From: Pseudomonas sp. GM41(2012) | Lineage (GTDB): Bacteria > Pseudomonadota > Gammaproteobacteria > Pseudomonadales > Pseudomonadaceae | NCBI RefSeq assembly: GCF_000282315.2 | Contig: NZ_AKJN02000011.1 | Coordinates: forward strand, 310,001-374,000 | Reading direction: 5' to 3' | DNA length: 64,000 nt | Shown: piece after piece, positions 1 through 8,528 of the stretch | Position numbering within the stretch: position 1 is the stretch's first letter | Layout of the letters: the number at the start of each line of letters is the position of its first letter | Translations under genes and position numbers: made by a program | Notes under the pieces: generated by a model | What the model was told of the DNA's origin: nothing | What the model saw: the letters and a program-made list of their open reading frames with translations, nothing else | Database searches by the model: none

Positions 1-402
1 CGAGCCTCGTGGCCCGCCGATGTGCAGGAATTGGCCGGGCTTGGCTTGCTCGGCCCAGGTCGAGGCAGGGCCGTCGCCGTGCAGCACGAAATCGATGTCC
101 AATTCCAGCGTGTCGAGGTCGTAACGACGCGGCGTGTAGTCGCGCATCGCCGGCATCGGCTGGTCGGTTTTACCGGCACCCAGCACCAGGGTTTCCAGGG
201 CGGCTTGCTCCGCCGCGTTTTGTGGAAACAGCAGTTTGACGTGGTCGTCCGTGCCGAGGCTGACGAAGCCCGCCAATTCCGGTCCACCCAGCGTGATGCG
301 GCGCATGCGCGGCGTCAGGTCGACCACCCGCAACACTTCCAGACGACGGCGTTTGATCTCGTGGCTGACACGGTGGATGGTTTGCACGATCACTTCAGTC
401 AT
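1..402 (-). CDS. Siderophore-interacting protein (FAD-dependent ferric-siderophore reductase), 3' part cut by window edge
   Basis: The first 134 codons are present and the rest lies beyond base 1. The protein begins MTEVIVQTIHRVSHEIKRRR and carries the FAD-binding RxYT-type motif MRDYTPRRYD, then the VLHGDGPASTWAEQAKPGQ stretch typical of the ViuB/YqjH (SIP) family. By family these are cytoplasmic NAD(P)H-dependent flavoproteins that reduce ferric siderophores to release iron. The ATG at 402-400 overlaps the TGA of the upstream PadR-type regulator by four bases (TCAT at 399-402), so the two are co-transcribed and probably translationally coupled. The pairing matches E. coli yqjI-yqjH, where the PadR-type protein represses the reductase gene. 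Function is inferred from the family; the NAD(P)H-binding half is not visible. Confidence 0.85.
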   Translation of the reverse strand, partial: MTEVIVQTIHRVSHEIKRRRLEVLRVVDLTPRMRRITLGGPELAGFVSLGTDDHVKLLFPQNAAEQAALETLVLGAGKTDQPMPAMRDYTPRRYDLDTLELDIDFVLHGDGPASTWAEQAKPGQFLHIGGPRGS

Positions 403-980
403 TCGGCTTGCTCCTGAACGGGTTGAACGACAGGGCCATCAACGATGGCTTTGGCGGTGTTGTTAAGCAGGTCGCGCACCCGCAGGATTTCTTCAGGGCT
501 CCAGCGGCCGTGATGCATCTGCAAGGCATGACGCAAGTTGTGCACGGCCTCGTGAATCTCGGCGGGGCGGTCATGGCCACGCAATGAGCGCTTGCTGACG
601 TCGATGCGCATCCGCACGCCGTCCAGTGCAATCGCCTGATCGCTTAACGACAGACGTCCGGCATCAGTGATGGTGTAGCGTTTTTTCCCGCCCTCGGCGT
701 CGCCCAGGATCATCTCGCTTTCTTCAAGGAAGGTCAGGGTCGGGTAGATCACACCGGGGCTGGGGCTGTAGGCGCCGTCGAACATGCTTTCGATCTGGCG
801 GATCAGGTCATAGCCGTGGCACGGCTGCTCGGCGATCAGCGCCAGCAGCAGCAGTTTCAAATCGCCGGGGGCAAAGACCCGCGGGCCGCGTCCACCGCGT
901 TCGCGGCCGGGGCCTGGGCGTTTTTCGAAGCCGTCGCGGGCGTCACCGTGTTCGCGGTGGGGGGAATGATGGTCTCTCAT
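399..980 (-). CDS. PadR-family metal-responsive repressor (YqjI-like)
   Basis: A 193-residue PadR-type winged-helix regulator. The first ~35 residues are charged and His/Arg/Gly-rich (MRDHHSPHREHGD, then GRERGGRG). The PadR domain follows from about residue 40: LKLLLLALIAEQPCHGYDLI, then SPSPGVIYPTLTFLEE and the wing GGKKRYTITDAGR. A His-rich N-terminal extension is the signature of YqjI, a nickel/iron-sensing PadR protein, so metal sensing is inferred here. The start is ATG 980-978, preceded by a purine-rich GAGAGAAAA site. The gene is the first of a two-gene unit with the siderophore-interacting reductase. A perfect 14-bp palindrome lies 33 bp upstream of the start and is probably its own operator. 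A generic PadR phenolic-acid repressor is the alternative, but no decarboxylase gene is adjacent. Confidence 0.85.
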   Translation of the reverse strand: MRDHHSPHREHGDARDGFEKRPGPGRERGGRGPRVFAPGDLKLLLLALIAEQPCHGYDLIRQIESMFDGAYSPSPGVIYPTLTFLEESEMILGDAEGGKKRYTITDAGRLSLSDQAIALDGVRMRIDVSKRSLRGHDRPAEIHEAVHNLRHALQMHHGRWSPEEILRVRDLLNNTAKAIVDGPVVQPVQEQAE

Positions 981-1013
981 TTTGCTTTTCTCTCGTCGTG
1001 TTTAGATACAACT

Positions 1014-1027
1014 TAAGATATATCTTA
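1014..1027. promoter_or_regulatory. Palindromic operator upstream of the PadR-type gene
   Basis: TAAGATATATCTTA is a perfect 14-bp palindrome. It sits 33 bp upstream of the regulator's start codon, where PadR-family autorepressors bind. That the PadR protein binds it is inferred from position and symmetry. Confidence 0.6.
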
Positions 1028-1029
1028 GG

Positions 1030-1480
1030 TGTCGAGCAAGGCTGACTGACCAGCGGCAGACATAACCGCCACTGAAAATGGCGCTTTCACCCCCTCGCGA
1101 ATGGCTATAAAGATAGGTGGAAAATCTGAAATTAGTGTTAACTCTCTAAACAGTCGACTTACGCCTTTATTTATTGATGGTGTAATAACGCTCCTACAGA
1201 AGTTGCTGTGTCATTGTCGGCCTGAAACAGTTGAGGCATGGCTTTATGTAGTCTGCTTCTTACAGTCGGGCATTTGTTTTATCGATATTCCCGTATTTTT
1301 CCTTCTGGGGTCGTGGCTGTTTGGCTACGAGCTTTAGGGAACTTGCCTGCTTACTTTGCAGAAGAATTGCTTGATCATTCTTCGGCGTTGAAAGTTCGGA
1401 TGAACACAAATTGCTCGTGACGGTTTGTTGTTCTTTATGAACTTTCAATGGGTCGATAATTTTATAAAGACAGGTACTGA
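1030..1480 (+). promoter_or_regulatory. Long AT-rich leader of the fimbrial operon
   Basis: About 450 bp without a convincing gene. The short open frames here have no ribosome site or recognisable product. The stretch is visibly more AT-rich than its surroundings. Near its end a perfect 10-bp inverted repeat (TTGAAAGTTC 1388-1397, GAACTTTCAA 1439-1448) precedes a GATAAT -10-like hexamer (1455-1460) just before the first pilin gene. It probably holds the fimbrial promoter and regulator sites. Confidence 0.4.
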
Positions 1481-1972
1481 ATGATGTTCAAGAAATTCGC
1501 AATTGCCGCTCCACTGGCTGTTCTGGCTCTGAGTTCTTCCGCCGTATTCGCCGCGGGTGAAGCTCGTCATTCCATCAGCCTGATTGCCCACGTACCGACA
1601 AACGGGTTCTATGTTGTCCCGGTCGATCCGGATCTGGTCAACAAGGACCAGGACATGAGCTTCAGGCCTTCTACCGGCACCATGGGTGAGGTCAATGGCT
1701 TCTTCGATGTGCGCAACAACAACGGTTCGGTGCACGCCAGCCTTGAAAGCGTGCCAAGGCTGATTGCGGGTGCGAGCACGATCAACCTGCAAGTGGCGCT
1801 CAACAATGTAGTCCTCACCACGACTCCGCAAATTGTGGTTGGCGAGACTGAATCGAACGTCAACTATCGGGCGCCACTCAACATCAAGGCGGTGGGTTCC
1901 ACCTTTGCGCCGGGTGATTACACCGGGGCCGTCACCATGATGTTCGACGCTGTGCCTCCCGTTGCTCGTTGA
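1481..1972 (+). CDS. CS1-type (alpha) fimbrial major subunit
   Basis: A 163-residue secreted pilin. The signal peptide is MMFKKFAIAAPLAVLALSSS, ending AVFA just before AGEARHS. The mature part has the CS1/CfaB/CblA pilin pattern: an N-terminal strand (HSISLIAHVP) that would donate to the neighbouring subunit, then TNGFYVVPVDPD, and a C-terminal PGDYTGAVTMMFD. There are no cysteines, as in CS1 pilins. Translation can start at either of two consecutive ATG codons (1481 or 1484). It heads a six-gene fimbrial operon with usher, tip, chaperone and a second subunit/tip pair. By family it is the structural rod subunit exported through the usher. Residue pattern and context agree. Confidence 0.88.
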   Translation: MMFKKFAIAAPLAVLALSSSAVFAAGEARHSISLIAHVPTNGFYVVPVDPDLVNKDQDMSFRPSTGTMGEVNGFFDVRNNNGSVHASLESVPRLIAGASTINLQVALNNVVLTTTPQIVVGETESNVNYRAPLNIKAVGSTFAPGDYTGAVTMMFDAVPPVAR

Positions 1973-2078
1973 ACTTGACCCAGCGTTAAGCGCTTACTTG
2001 CTTAAGTAACGTGACCGGCCGGCAAGCCTTCAAGTTGTCGGTCGGGATTCAATTTCTTTGTAATGAGAGTATCCGTTC

Positions 2079-4601
2079 ATGTTCCCGATGACGCCCATCG
2101 CGGCGGCGCTTGCGCTGCTGTTATGTAGCAGTGCATTTGCGGCGCCTACTTCTATTGATAATACGCCCAGAAGTTTGCTGGCCCAGGCCAAAGGCTTGCC
2201 GGCGGATTTCGAGGAGCATTTTTTCGATGTCCCCTTGGCGGTTCGGATTGAACTGGATCAACAGCCATTGGGCGAAGCGATGATTGTGTTGTCTCGTGAT
2301 GACCGAGTCACCTTGCTCGACTTCACCGACACCAGCGACAGCCGCTTCGGCGCCAGTGAACGTGAGGTTTGGGCCGACATCCTGAAACCCGGCGTGACAC
2401 TTGGCTCCTGCACGGGCCAATGCCCGGAGCAAATGCTGGCCGTTCATTACAACCTCGAAAGCTCACTGCTCTCGATCGTCACGCAAAACGCCGAACGCGA
2501 CCGTGAAGCCAAACGTTTCTACGAACAACCCGAAGGCGGCAGCAGCGGCCTGATGGTGCGCAATCAGCTCAACCTCAACGGTGGCCAGGATCAGGATCTG
2601 GGAGGGCGTTTCGGCCTCGAAGCCAGTGGCAGCCTGGGCAACTGGAGCCAGACCTTCAACATGCAACTGGCACGTCTGGGCGGGCCGGATGACAAGACCT
2701 ACCACGCGGTGCATGAGCTCTACACCCAGCGCGAACTGCAAGGCAGTTTTTTTCGACTGGGTTACTTCACCCCCAATTCCGAAGGGCTGACACGTCAGCC
2801 CCGTTCGTTCGGCACCAGCCCAGACACCGCCGTCGGCGTGATGTACGGCAGTTCCGACAGCCTGGCGATCGACAGTCCGAAACCCAGTGTCTACCCGATC
2901 TACATCACCGCCAATCGCCAGGCCTCGGTAGAGATTTTTCGCGATGGCCTGCTGATCAACACCCAGTCGGTGCCTGCCGGGTTGCAGACCCTCGACACCC
3001 GGCCGTTACCCGGCGGTATTTACGAGGTGGAAGTGCGTCTGATCGAGGACGGCCAGACCACTTCGACCACCCAGGAGTTGGTGTACAAGCCCAACAACTG
3101 GCGCAATCTCGATGAGCGCTGGCGCTACAACCTGTTTGCCGGGCAAGAAAGCAAGTTGCTCAGCAATTGGGATCAGCAAGCCAGCGGTGACGCCACGGCG
3201 GGAGCCTCGATCAACTATCTGCTGCACCCGCGGGTGATCCTTGGGCTGTCGGCACGTCAAGTGCGTGAAAAGTTGCAATATGGCAGCTCTATAGATTGGA
3301 GCCTGGCCGATAGCACCAGCCTTTACGCCAACCTGTACCAGACCGAAGACCATGGCACCGGCGCCGATCTGCAAGGCCTCTACAACTATGGTTCCGGCAG
3401 CCTGGTGATCAGCCACAACCGCAGCTGGCTCGACACCCGCAACACCTATGACACGTTGCCCGACGGCACTCGTGTGCGCCAACGCAACGTGTTCACCGGC
3501 CAGACCAGCAACTCGTCGCTGGCGCTCAACCATCGGGTCAGCCGCAAGGATTCGCTGAATGCGCGGGTGTTCCACAGCGAGGGCAACGTCGAAGGTGTGG
3601 GCGTGGATCTGGGGTGGACGCAACGTACTATGGTGCTTGGCAGTGATGCCAACTGGCGACTGTCGCTGTTCGATCGTCCGGGCAGCTTCAGCAGCGGCGA
3701 TGCGCGTAATCGCGGGGTCGATCTAAGCATCAACATGGCGCTGGGCGGACCAGGTCAGCAAGTCTCCGGCAGCATCGGCTCACGTACGGCCCGTGACGGC
3801 AGCCGTGACACCAACGCGTCACTCGGTTACCGCAAAGACCTGCAAGACCATGTGCTGCAGAGCGTCTCGGTAACCGCGCTCACCGACACCTACGGCGTCG
3901 GCTTGTCGAGCCTGACGAACTTTCGCACCGATGCGATCAATGGCGACGGTTTTCTTCAGCGTTCCTCGTTCAACGGCAATTTCACTGGCGGTCTAAACCT
4001 CGACAGCACGGTGGTCGTTGGTGGCCAGCATATAGCCCTGACCAGCCAGCATCAGGGGCGCGGCGCCGGGATGATTGTCGACATCGAGTCCGATATCGAT
4101 GGCATCGCCCTGCGCGCCGACGACCTGAGTGGCGGCAGCGTGGCGTTGCGCCCGGGGCGCAATTTCATCCCGTTGACGGCGTACAAGAACAGCTCGGTGA
4201 GCTTCGATTTCGAAGGCAACCATGTGCCGGCTGCGAGCATCGAACCGTCCCGTACCCGCTATCACCTGAACAAGGGCGGCGTGGAATATCGCCAGGTGCG
4301 GGTGATGAAAACCCTGACCGTGCTCGGGCGCTTGCTCGACGCACAAGGACAGCCGCTCAAGGGGCATCACGTGATCAACCATGCCAGCCGTGGGGTGACT
4401 GAAGTCGACGGGTTTTTCTCGATGGAAATGAACGCCGGTTCACCGACCCTGGAGGTGCGTCACGCCACTCAATTGCTGTGCCAGTTCCGCCTCGATGCCG
4501 ATCGGCATCGCAGTGAAAACAACGTGTTGATGATCGGTGACCTGCAGTGCACGCCGGATACGTTGGCCGATGCCAGCGCCTCTGACCAGAAGGCAGGTTG
4601 A
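2079..4601 (+). CDS. CS1-type fimbrial outer-membrane usher (CooC/CfaC/TcfC family)
   Basis: An 840-residue outer-membrane usher. The signal peptide runs to about residue 22 (MFPMTPIAAALALLLCSSAF). A periplasmic N-terminal region containing a Cys pair (SCTGQC) precedes a long beta-barrel section rich in alternating aromatic strands. A TcfC-type E-set region (YPIYITANRQASVEIFRDG) and a C-terminal CS1-pili domain (LGRLLDAQGQPLKGHHVINH) are also visible. In alternate-chaperone fimbriae the usher receives chaperone-subunit complexes, beginning with the tip protein, and secretes the fibre. The gene lies 106 bp downstream of the pilin gene and ends 4 bp before the tip gene, matching the pilin-usher-tip order of CS1 and cable-pilus operons. 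Confidence 0.88.
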   Translation: MFPMTPIAAALALLLCSSAFAAPTSIDNTPRSLLAQAKGLPADFEEHFFDVPLAVRIELDQQPLGEAMIVLSRDDRVTLLDFTDTSDSRFGASEREVWADILKPGVTLGSCTGQCPEQMLAVHYNLESSLLSIVTQNAERDREAKRFYEQPEGGSSGLMVRNQLNLNGGQDQDLGGRFGLEASGSLGNWSQTFNMQLARLGGPDDKTYHAVHELYTQRELQGSFFRLGYFTPNSEGLTRQPRSFGTSPDTAVGVMYGSSDSLAIDSPKPSVYPIYITANRQASVEIFRDGLLINTQSVPAGLQTLDTRPLPGGIYEVEVRLIEDGQTTSTTQELVYKPNNWRNLDERWRYNLFAGQESKLLSNWDQQASGDATAGASINYLLHPRVILGLSARQVREKLQYGSSIDWSLADSTSLYANLYQTEDHGTGADLQGLYNYGSGSLVISHNRSWLDTRNTYDTLPDGTRVRQRNVFTGQTSNSSLALNHRVSRKDSLNARVFHSEGNVEGVGVDLGWTQRTMVLGSDANWRLSLFDRPGSFSSGDARNRGVDLSINMALGGPGQQVSGSIGSRTARDGSRDTNASLGYRKDLQDHVLQSVSVTALTDTYGVGLSSLTNFRTDAINGDGFLQRSSFNGNFTGGLNLDSTVVVGGQHIALTSQHQGRGAGMIVDIESDIDGIALRADDLSGGSVALRPGRNFIPLTAYKNSSVSFDFEGNHVPAASIEPSRTRYHLNKGGVEYRQVRVMKTLTVLGRLLDAQGQPLKGHHVINHASRGVTEVDGFFSMEMNAGSPTLEVRHATQLLCQFRLDADRHRSENNVLMIGDLQCTPDTLADASASDQKAG

Positions 4602-4605
4602 AACC

Positions 4606-5826
4606 ATGAAAATCTCTACTATCGGCCTGGCGCTGGCGATGACGCTGGTGGTTCCATCGGTGGGGGCGGTGAATCAGGAGATCCGGGCGGTGTTCATCCC
4701 CGACTCATCGCAGCCGCAAAAAAACGTATTCATCAACAGGACCCCGAACAGCGGCTATTGCGCGACTTACCCTGACCAGTGCCGGGAAAACAATATGTTC
4801 AGCATTCGTTTGCCGTTTCGCTTTGGGCCCAGGGCAAACATCGGGCGTCTGGATCTCATCCCTCTGAAAGTACCGGCCAATTGGCGACAACTGACGGTGA
4901 CGAACAGGCAAACGATGGAAACCGAAACGGTCGAGGTGCGCATTACCGGTGTAGGTTCCGAATACGTGCTGAGTCATTCAGCCGCCAGCCTGGTCGGCGT
5001 GACAGACATACTCGATGGACATCAGAAGCTGTGGTTCGGCAGTAGCTGGGTCTACGCGCCGTCTCCTTGCGAGTACAGCGGTGTAGGGGCGTACGGACCC
5101 AATACCTATCGATTCTTCTGGAAAACCCCGGTAGAGGCGGCCTGCAACAAAAGAACCAACTTTGCTATCCCGCACATGTCTTTCGAAACTCTGGATATTG
5201 CCTATGAATTGCGCACGCCTAACCCGTTGGGAATGTCGAGCGGGCTCTATACCGGCTCGATGAACTATCGGATCGGCCAGGGCGCCGATTTCGACATCGG
5301 CGGCATGCCTGCGGACGACAGCAACCTGACCCTGGACTTCGTGCTGGACGTACTGCACACCCTGAAGGTCGATCTTCCTCCTGGCGGGGAAAAAATCCGA
5401 TTGACCCCGGCAGGTGGCTGGCAAAGCTGGTTGCAGGAAGGGCGCAAGCCTGTGCGGTTGTTCTGGGACCAGAGTTTTCATATCTCGGCGTCGACGCGTT
5501 TCAAAATGCACCTGGAATGCGAAATTGCCATGAACCCTTATGAGTGCATGATCCTGGACCGCAAGACCGGACGTGCGGTTGAGGTGCAGGTCAGCACCAC
5601 GCTGCCAAATGGCCTGGCCGACCTCGCCGGTCAACCGGTCAAGCATCGTCGGCTACGTGCCGGTGCATCGAATGCCCAGCAGTTTCAACCGGGTTTCTAT
5701 GTGGACAGACGTCCAGGCGTCCTGCACTTCGAAATTCCGCCCAGCCAGATGGGTTTCATGCTCAGCCCCGGTCAGGCGGGCTACTACGCCGGCAACGTCA
5801 CGGTGATCTGGGATTCGGATCTTTGA
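4606..5826 (+). CDS. CS1-type fimbrial tip adhesin/initiator (CooD/CblD-like), copy 1
   Basis: A 406-residue secreted protein beginning MKISTIGLALAMTLVVPSVG. I chose the ATG at 4606, after the usher stop, because it gives a clean signal peptide; upstream codons in frame overlap the usher. Family features are NVFINRTPNSGYCATY near the mature N-terminus, a conserved mid-region FETLDIAYELRTPNPLGMSS, and a C-terminal pilin-like half ending GNVTVIWDSDL. By family it sits at the fibre tip, nucleates assembly and contributes adhesion. It is clearly paralogous to the protein at 7206-8429, with colinear conserved blocks along its whole length. The downstream chaperone starts 59 bp later. Confidence 0.82.
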   Translation: MKISTIGLALAMTLVVPSVGAVNQEIRAVFIPDSSQPQKNVFINRTPNSGYCATYPDQCRENNMFSIRLPFRFGPRANIGRLDLIPLKVPANWRQLTVTNRQTMETETVEVRITGVGSEYVLSHSAASLVGVTDILDGHQKLWFGSSWVYAPSPCEYSGVGAYGPNTYRFFWKTPVEAACNKRTNFAIPHMSFETLDIAYELRTPNPLGMSSGLYTGSMNYRIGQGADFDIGGMPADDSNLTLDFVLDVLHTLKVDLPPGGEKIRLTPAGGWQSWLQEGRKPVRLFWDQSFHISASTRFKMHLECEIAMNPYECMILDRKTGRAVEVQVSTTLPNGLADLAGQPVKHRRLRAGASNAQQFQPGFYVDRRPGVLHFEIPPSQMGFMLSPGQAGYYAGNVTVIWDSDL

Positions 5827-5885
5827 TGGATTGCGTAGCGCCAGGTGCCATCCGTGTTGTGTTCAATGTCATGAGGTTCAAGGGT

Positions 5886-6632
5886 ATGAAACGTTTGTGG
5901 TTACTGTTGGGTTTGAGCGGTTTTTCCTTGGGTCTTCAGGCCGGGCCGCAGATCAACGTCGGAACGGTTTACGACTATCTGGATGGTGACAAGAGCACGT
6001 ACCTCAAGCGTGTGTTCAACAGCGGTGACAGCACCGCGTTCGTCAAAGTCAACATTCTGGAAATCCTCTACGACGCCGATGGAGCGCCCCGTGAAGTGCC
6101 AGTCAAGACACAGGCGGATGAGAGTGGCCGCGATGGCTTGATGGCCAGTCCCGCGCGGTTGATCGTGCCGGCCAATGGCATGCAGGGCACACGCTTGCTG
6201 CTGATGGGCAATCGGGACACCGAACGATATTTTCGTGTGCGTTTTGTGCCGGTGGTGCCGGAAAAGGAAGACGAGTTTGCGGTGTCCAGCGACGAACGCG
6301 ATGAGTACAAAAAGAACTTGTCGGCGGGGGTCAACGTCATGACCGGGTTTGGCACGGTGTTCTTCGTGCGGCCAAAGGACAGTCGTTTCGACAGCGTGAT
6401 CGATGACGCAGCCGAGCGTTACACGCTGCGCAATAACGGCAATACGGTGGTGGTGGTCGATGAGTTTCGCAACTGCTCGCTGAAGGATGAGACCGAGTGC
6501 GAGCCGACCACCAAACACCACGTCCTCGCGGGCAAGTCCTTCGAATTCGAGAAGAAGCCCGGTCGCGAGTACCGCTTCAATCTGATCGAGGGCGACGCGA
6601 AAAAGACGTTGCGCATCGCCAGCAAGCAATGA
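5886..6632 (+). CDS. CS1-type fimbrial periplasmic chaperone (CooB/CfaA/CblB-like)
   Basis: A 248-residue secreted protein. I take the ATG at 5886 because MKRLWLLLGLSGFSLGLQAG is a proper signal peptide and AAGGG lies just upstream; the frame stays open another 21 codons with no secretion signal. The Ig-like chaperone pattern is visible as SPARLIVPANGMQGTRLLLM, RYFRVRFVPVVP, then a C-terminal domain with RYTLRNNGNTVVVVDEF. By family it binds subunits in the periplasm, blocks premature assembly and delivers them to the usher. It lies between the first tip gene and the second pilin-like gene, so one chaperone probably serves both subunit/tip pairs. Confidence 0.85.
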   Translation: MKRLWLLLGLSGFSLGLQAGPQINVGTVYDYLDGDKSTYLKRVFNSGDSTAFVKVNILEILYDADGAPREVPVKTQADESGRDGLMASPARLIVPANGMQGTRLLLMGNRDTERYFRVRFVPVVPEKEDEFAVSSDERDEYKKNLSAGVNVMTGFGTVFFVRPKDSRFDSVIDDAAERYTLRNNGNTVVVVDEFRNCSLKDETECEPTTKHHVLAGKSFEFEKKPGREYRFNLIEGDAKKTLRIASKQ

Positions 6633-6646
6633 TGAGGTCATCGGTG

Positions 6647-7159
6647 ATGCACCAGATAACTGACAGGATCAAGCAAGCGACCATCGCCGGGTGCATGAGT
6701 GTCTTGACGCTGATAAGTGCTTGCGCCTTCGCGGCGCGAGAGGAACACACGTTCGAAGTGTCGGCGGATATTCCGACCTTGGGGTTTTATATCATTCCGA
6801 CCGAGACGGACTGGATTCACCGGCCGCAGCAGTTGATCTGGAACCCTTCGACATCGACCCTGAACAGCGTGCGCAAGTATTTCGATGTGCGGCATGACAC
6901 CAGCGCCATTGAAGCGCGCCTGGAGGTCGTCCCCTTCCTGTCGAATGGCAGGCCGGTTGACGACATTTTGTTGCGGGTCAGTTTCAACGGGGTGTGGTTG
7001 GGCCTTTCTCCACAGCGGGTGGTGTCGGCGGCTGAAGCAGCGACAGGCGCGCGGGTGTTGCTTGAAATTGCTCCGGTGATACCGTTCGGGGGATACCGCC
7101 CGGGGGATTACAACGGCAACGTACTGTTGTTGTTCAACGCCAGAGCGCCGGGGGAGTGA
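6647..7159 (+). CDS. Second CS1-type pilin-like subunit
   Basis: A 170-residue secreted protein, related to but diverged from the first pilin. The mature region begins near AREEHTFEVSADIPTLGFYI, matching the HSISLIAHVPTNGFYV block of the major subunit, and ends RPGDYNGNVLLLFNA versus APGDYTGAVTMMFDA. The ATG at 6647 is preferred because AGG lies about nine bases upstream; in-frame ATGs at 6629 and 6632 overlap the chaperone stop and lack a ribosome site. It may be a minor subunit, an adaptor, or an alternative rod protein. Its place directly before the second tip gene suggests the two act as a pair. Confidence 0.78.
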   Translation: MHQITDRIKQATIAGCMSVLTLISACAFAAREEHTFEVSADIPTLGFYIIPTETDWIHRPQQLIWNPSTSTLNSVRKYFDVRHDTSAIEARLEVVPFLSNGRPVDDILLRVSFNGVWLGLSPQRVVSAAEAATGARVLLEIAPVIPFGGYRPGDYNGNVLLLFNARAPGE

Positions 7160-7205
7160 GCGCGGGCCGACATCATCTCTACCGAATAGAAGACGGGTTA
7201 AATCC

Positions 7206-8429
7206 ATGAAAATGTCTGCGTGTGGTCTGGCGTTATTGATGGTAATGGCGGCGCCTTCGGCAGAGGCGGCGAATCGGGAGATCACGGCGTTGTTCCAGCC
7301 CGATCCGTCGCAGCCGAGTAAAAACGTGTTCATCAACAAAACACCGAACAGTGGATACTGTGCCAGCTACCCGGTTCAATGCTCCCGATACAATATGTTC
7401 AGTATTGAGTTGCCGATTCGTTTCGACTCCACTCGCGCTATAGAGCCGGGTGAAGGCGTTCCGTTAAAGGTACCGGCCAACTGGCGGCAGCTGACGATTA
7501 CCAACGCCCAGACCCGGGAAACGGAGTTGGTTGAAGTGCGCATAATCGGCATCGGCTCCAGATTCTTCCTGAGTGATTCAGCTGCCAATCTGGTCGGGGT
7601 GACGGACATTCTCGAAGGCCATCGCAAGCTTTGGGAAGGGCTGGGCTGGGTCAATGCGCCACTCCCTTGTCAAGTCAGCGGCGTAGGGGCGTATGGCCCC
7701 GAATGGTATCGTTTTTTCTGGAGAGCGCCAGTGGAAGCGTCCTGTGTCAAAGTGCCCCTTTTCAAAATCCCGTCCATGTATTTCGATACGCTCGATTTTG
7801 CCTATGAATTGCGCACGCCCAATCCATTGAGCATGTCGAGCGGGCTCTATACCGGTGCCATTACCTACACCATGGGCTCCGGAGCCGATTTTGATTTTGG
7901 ACCGTACATGGTTCCAGACGACGGCAGCCTGACCCTGGACTTCGTCCTCGACGTACAACACACCTTGAAGGTGGATATTCCGCCCAGTGGCAATCGAGTC
8001 TTGCTGGAACCGCAAGGCGGTTGGCAATCCTGGCTGGAGCAGGGTCGTAAACCGACACGATTATCGCGCGATCAGACATTTAATATCTCTGCGTCGAGCC
8101 GCTTCAAGATGAGCCTGCAATGCCAATACTACAGCGATATCAACTGTGCACTGTGGGAGCCCGCCTCCGGTCACGCGGTGCCGCTTGAAGTCAGCGTCAC
8201 TTTGCCGAACGGGATCGTGGATGCGGCGGGGCAGCCGGTGAATCGTCGCCGCCTGCGACGTGATGGCGTTGGCACCGAGTTGTTTCAACCTGGCATTTAC
8301 CTGGATCGCAAACCCGGTACCCTGCATTTCGAAGTGCCCCGCGAGGCCGTTCAGGAAATGATCCATCCGGGCACCTCCCGAAGCTATTCGGGCAATGTCA
8401 CGGTTATTTGGGACTCGGAAGTGGGCTGA
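7206..8429 (+). CDS. CS1-type fimbrial tip adhesin/initiator, copy 2
   Basis: A 407-residue secreted paralogue of the tip protein at 4606-5826. Shared blocks include NVFINKTPNSGYCASY, LKVPANWRQLTITNAQTRE, ELRTPNPLSMSSGLYTG, LTLDFVLDVQHTLKVDIPP and GNVTVIWDSEVG. The signal peptide is MKMSACGLALLMVMAAPSAEA. Divergence concentrates between the conserved blocks (for example around the Cys-containing CQYYSDINC), as expected if the copies bind different ligands. It is the last gene of the fimbrial operon. By family it initiates assembly or acts as tip adhesin; having two tips with one usher is unusual. Confidence 0.8.
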   Translation: MKMSACGLALLMVMAAPSAEAANREITALFQPDPSQPSKNVFINKTPNSGYCASYPVQCSRYNMFSIELPIRFDSTRAIEPGEGVPLKVPANWRQLTITNAQTRETELVEVRIIGIGSRFFLSDSAANLVGVTDILEGHRKLWEGLGWVNAPLPCQVSGVGAYGPEWYRFFWRAPVEASCVKVPLFKIPSMYFDTLDFAYELRTPNPLSMSSGLYTGAITYTMGSGADFDFGPYMVPDDGSLTLDFVLDVQHTLKVDIPPSGNRVLLEPQGGWQSWLEQGRKPTRLSRDQTFNISASSRFKMSLQCQYYSDINCALWEPASGHAVPLEVSVTLPNGIVDAAGQPVNRRRLRRDGVGTELFQPGIYLDRKPGTLHFEVPREAVQEMIHPGTSRSYSGNVTVIWDSEVG

Positions 8430-8442
8430 TTGACGTAGAGAT

Positions 8443-8476
8443 AAAAAAACAGCGCCGAGTGATAAGCCTCGGCGCT
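8443..8476 (-). terminator. Rho-independent terminator of the penicillin-binding protein gene
   Basis: The 9-bp stem AGCGCCGAG (8451-8459) pairs with CTCGGCGCT (8468-8476) around an 8-base loop. Read on the minus strand the hairpin is followed by a T-run (A-run at 8443-8449 on plus). It lies 53 bp beyond the stop of the minus-strand gene. Confidence 0.8.
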
Positions 8477-8528
8477 ATCCAGTATTCAAATCTGAAAAAT
8501 AGTTAAATACCACCTGCTGCGCAAAAGC

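Noticed and set aside
1101..1337. Open frame of 78 codons in the fimbrial leader
   Set aside because: No ribosome site, no recognisable product, and a competing frame on the other strand; the region reads as regulatory DNA.
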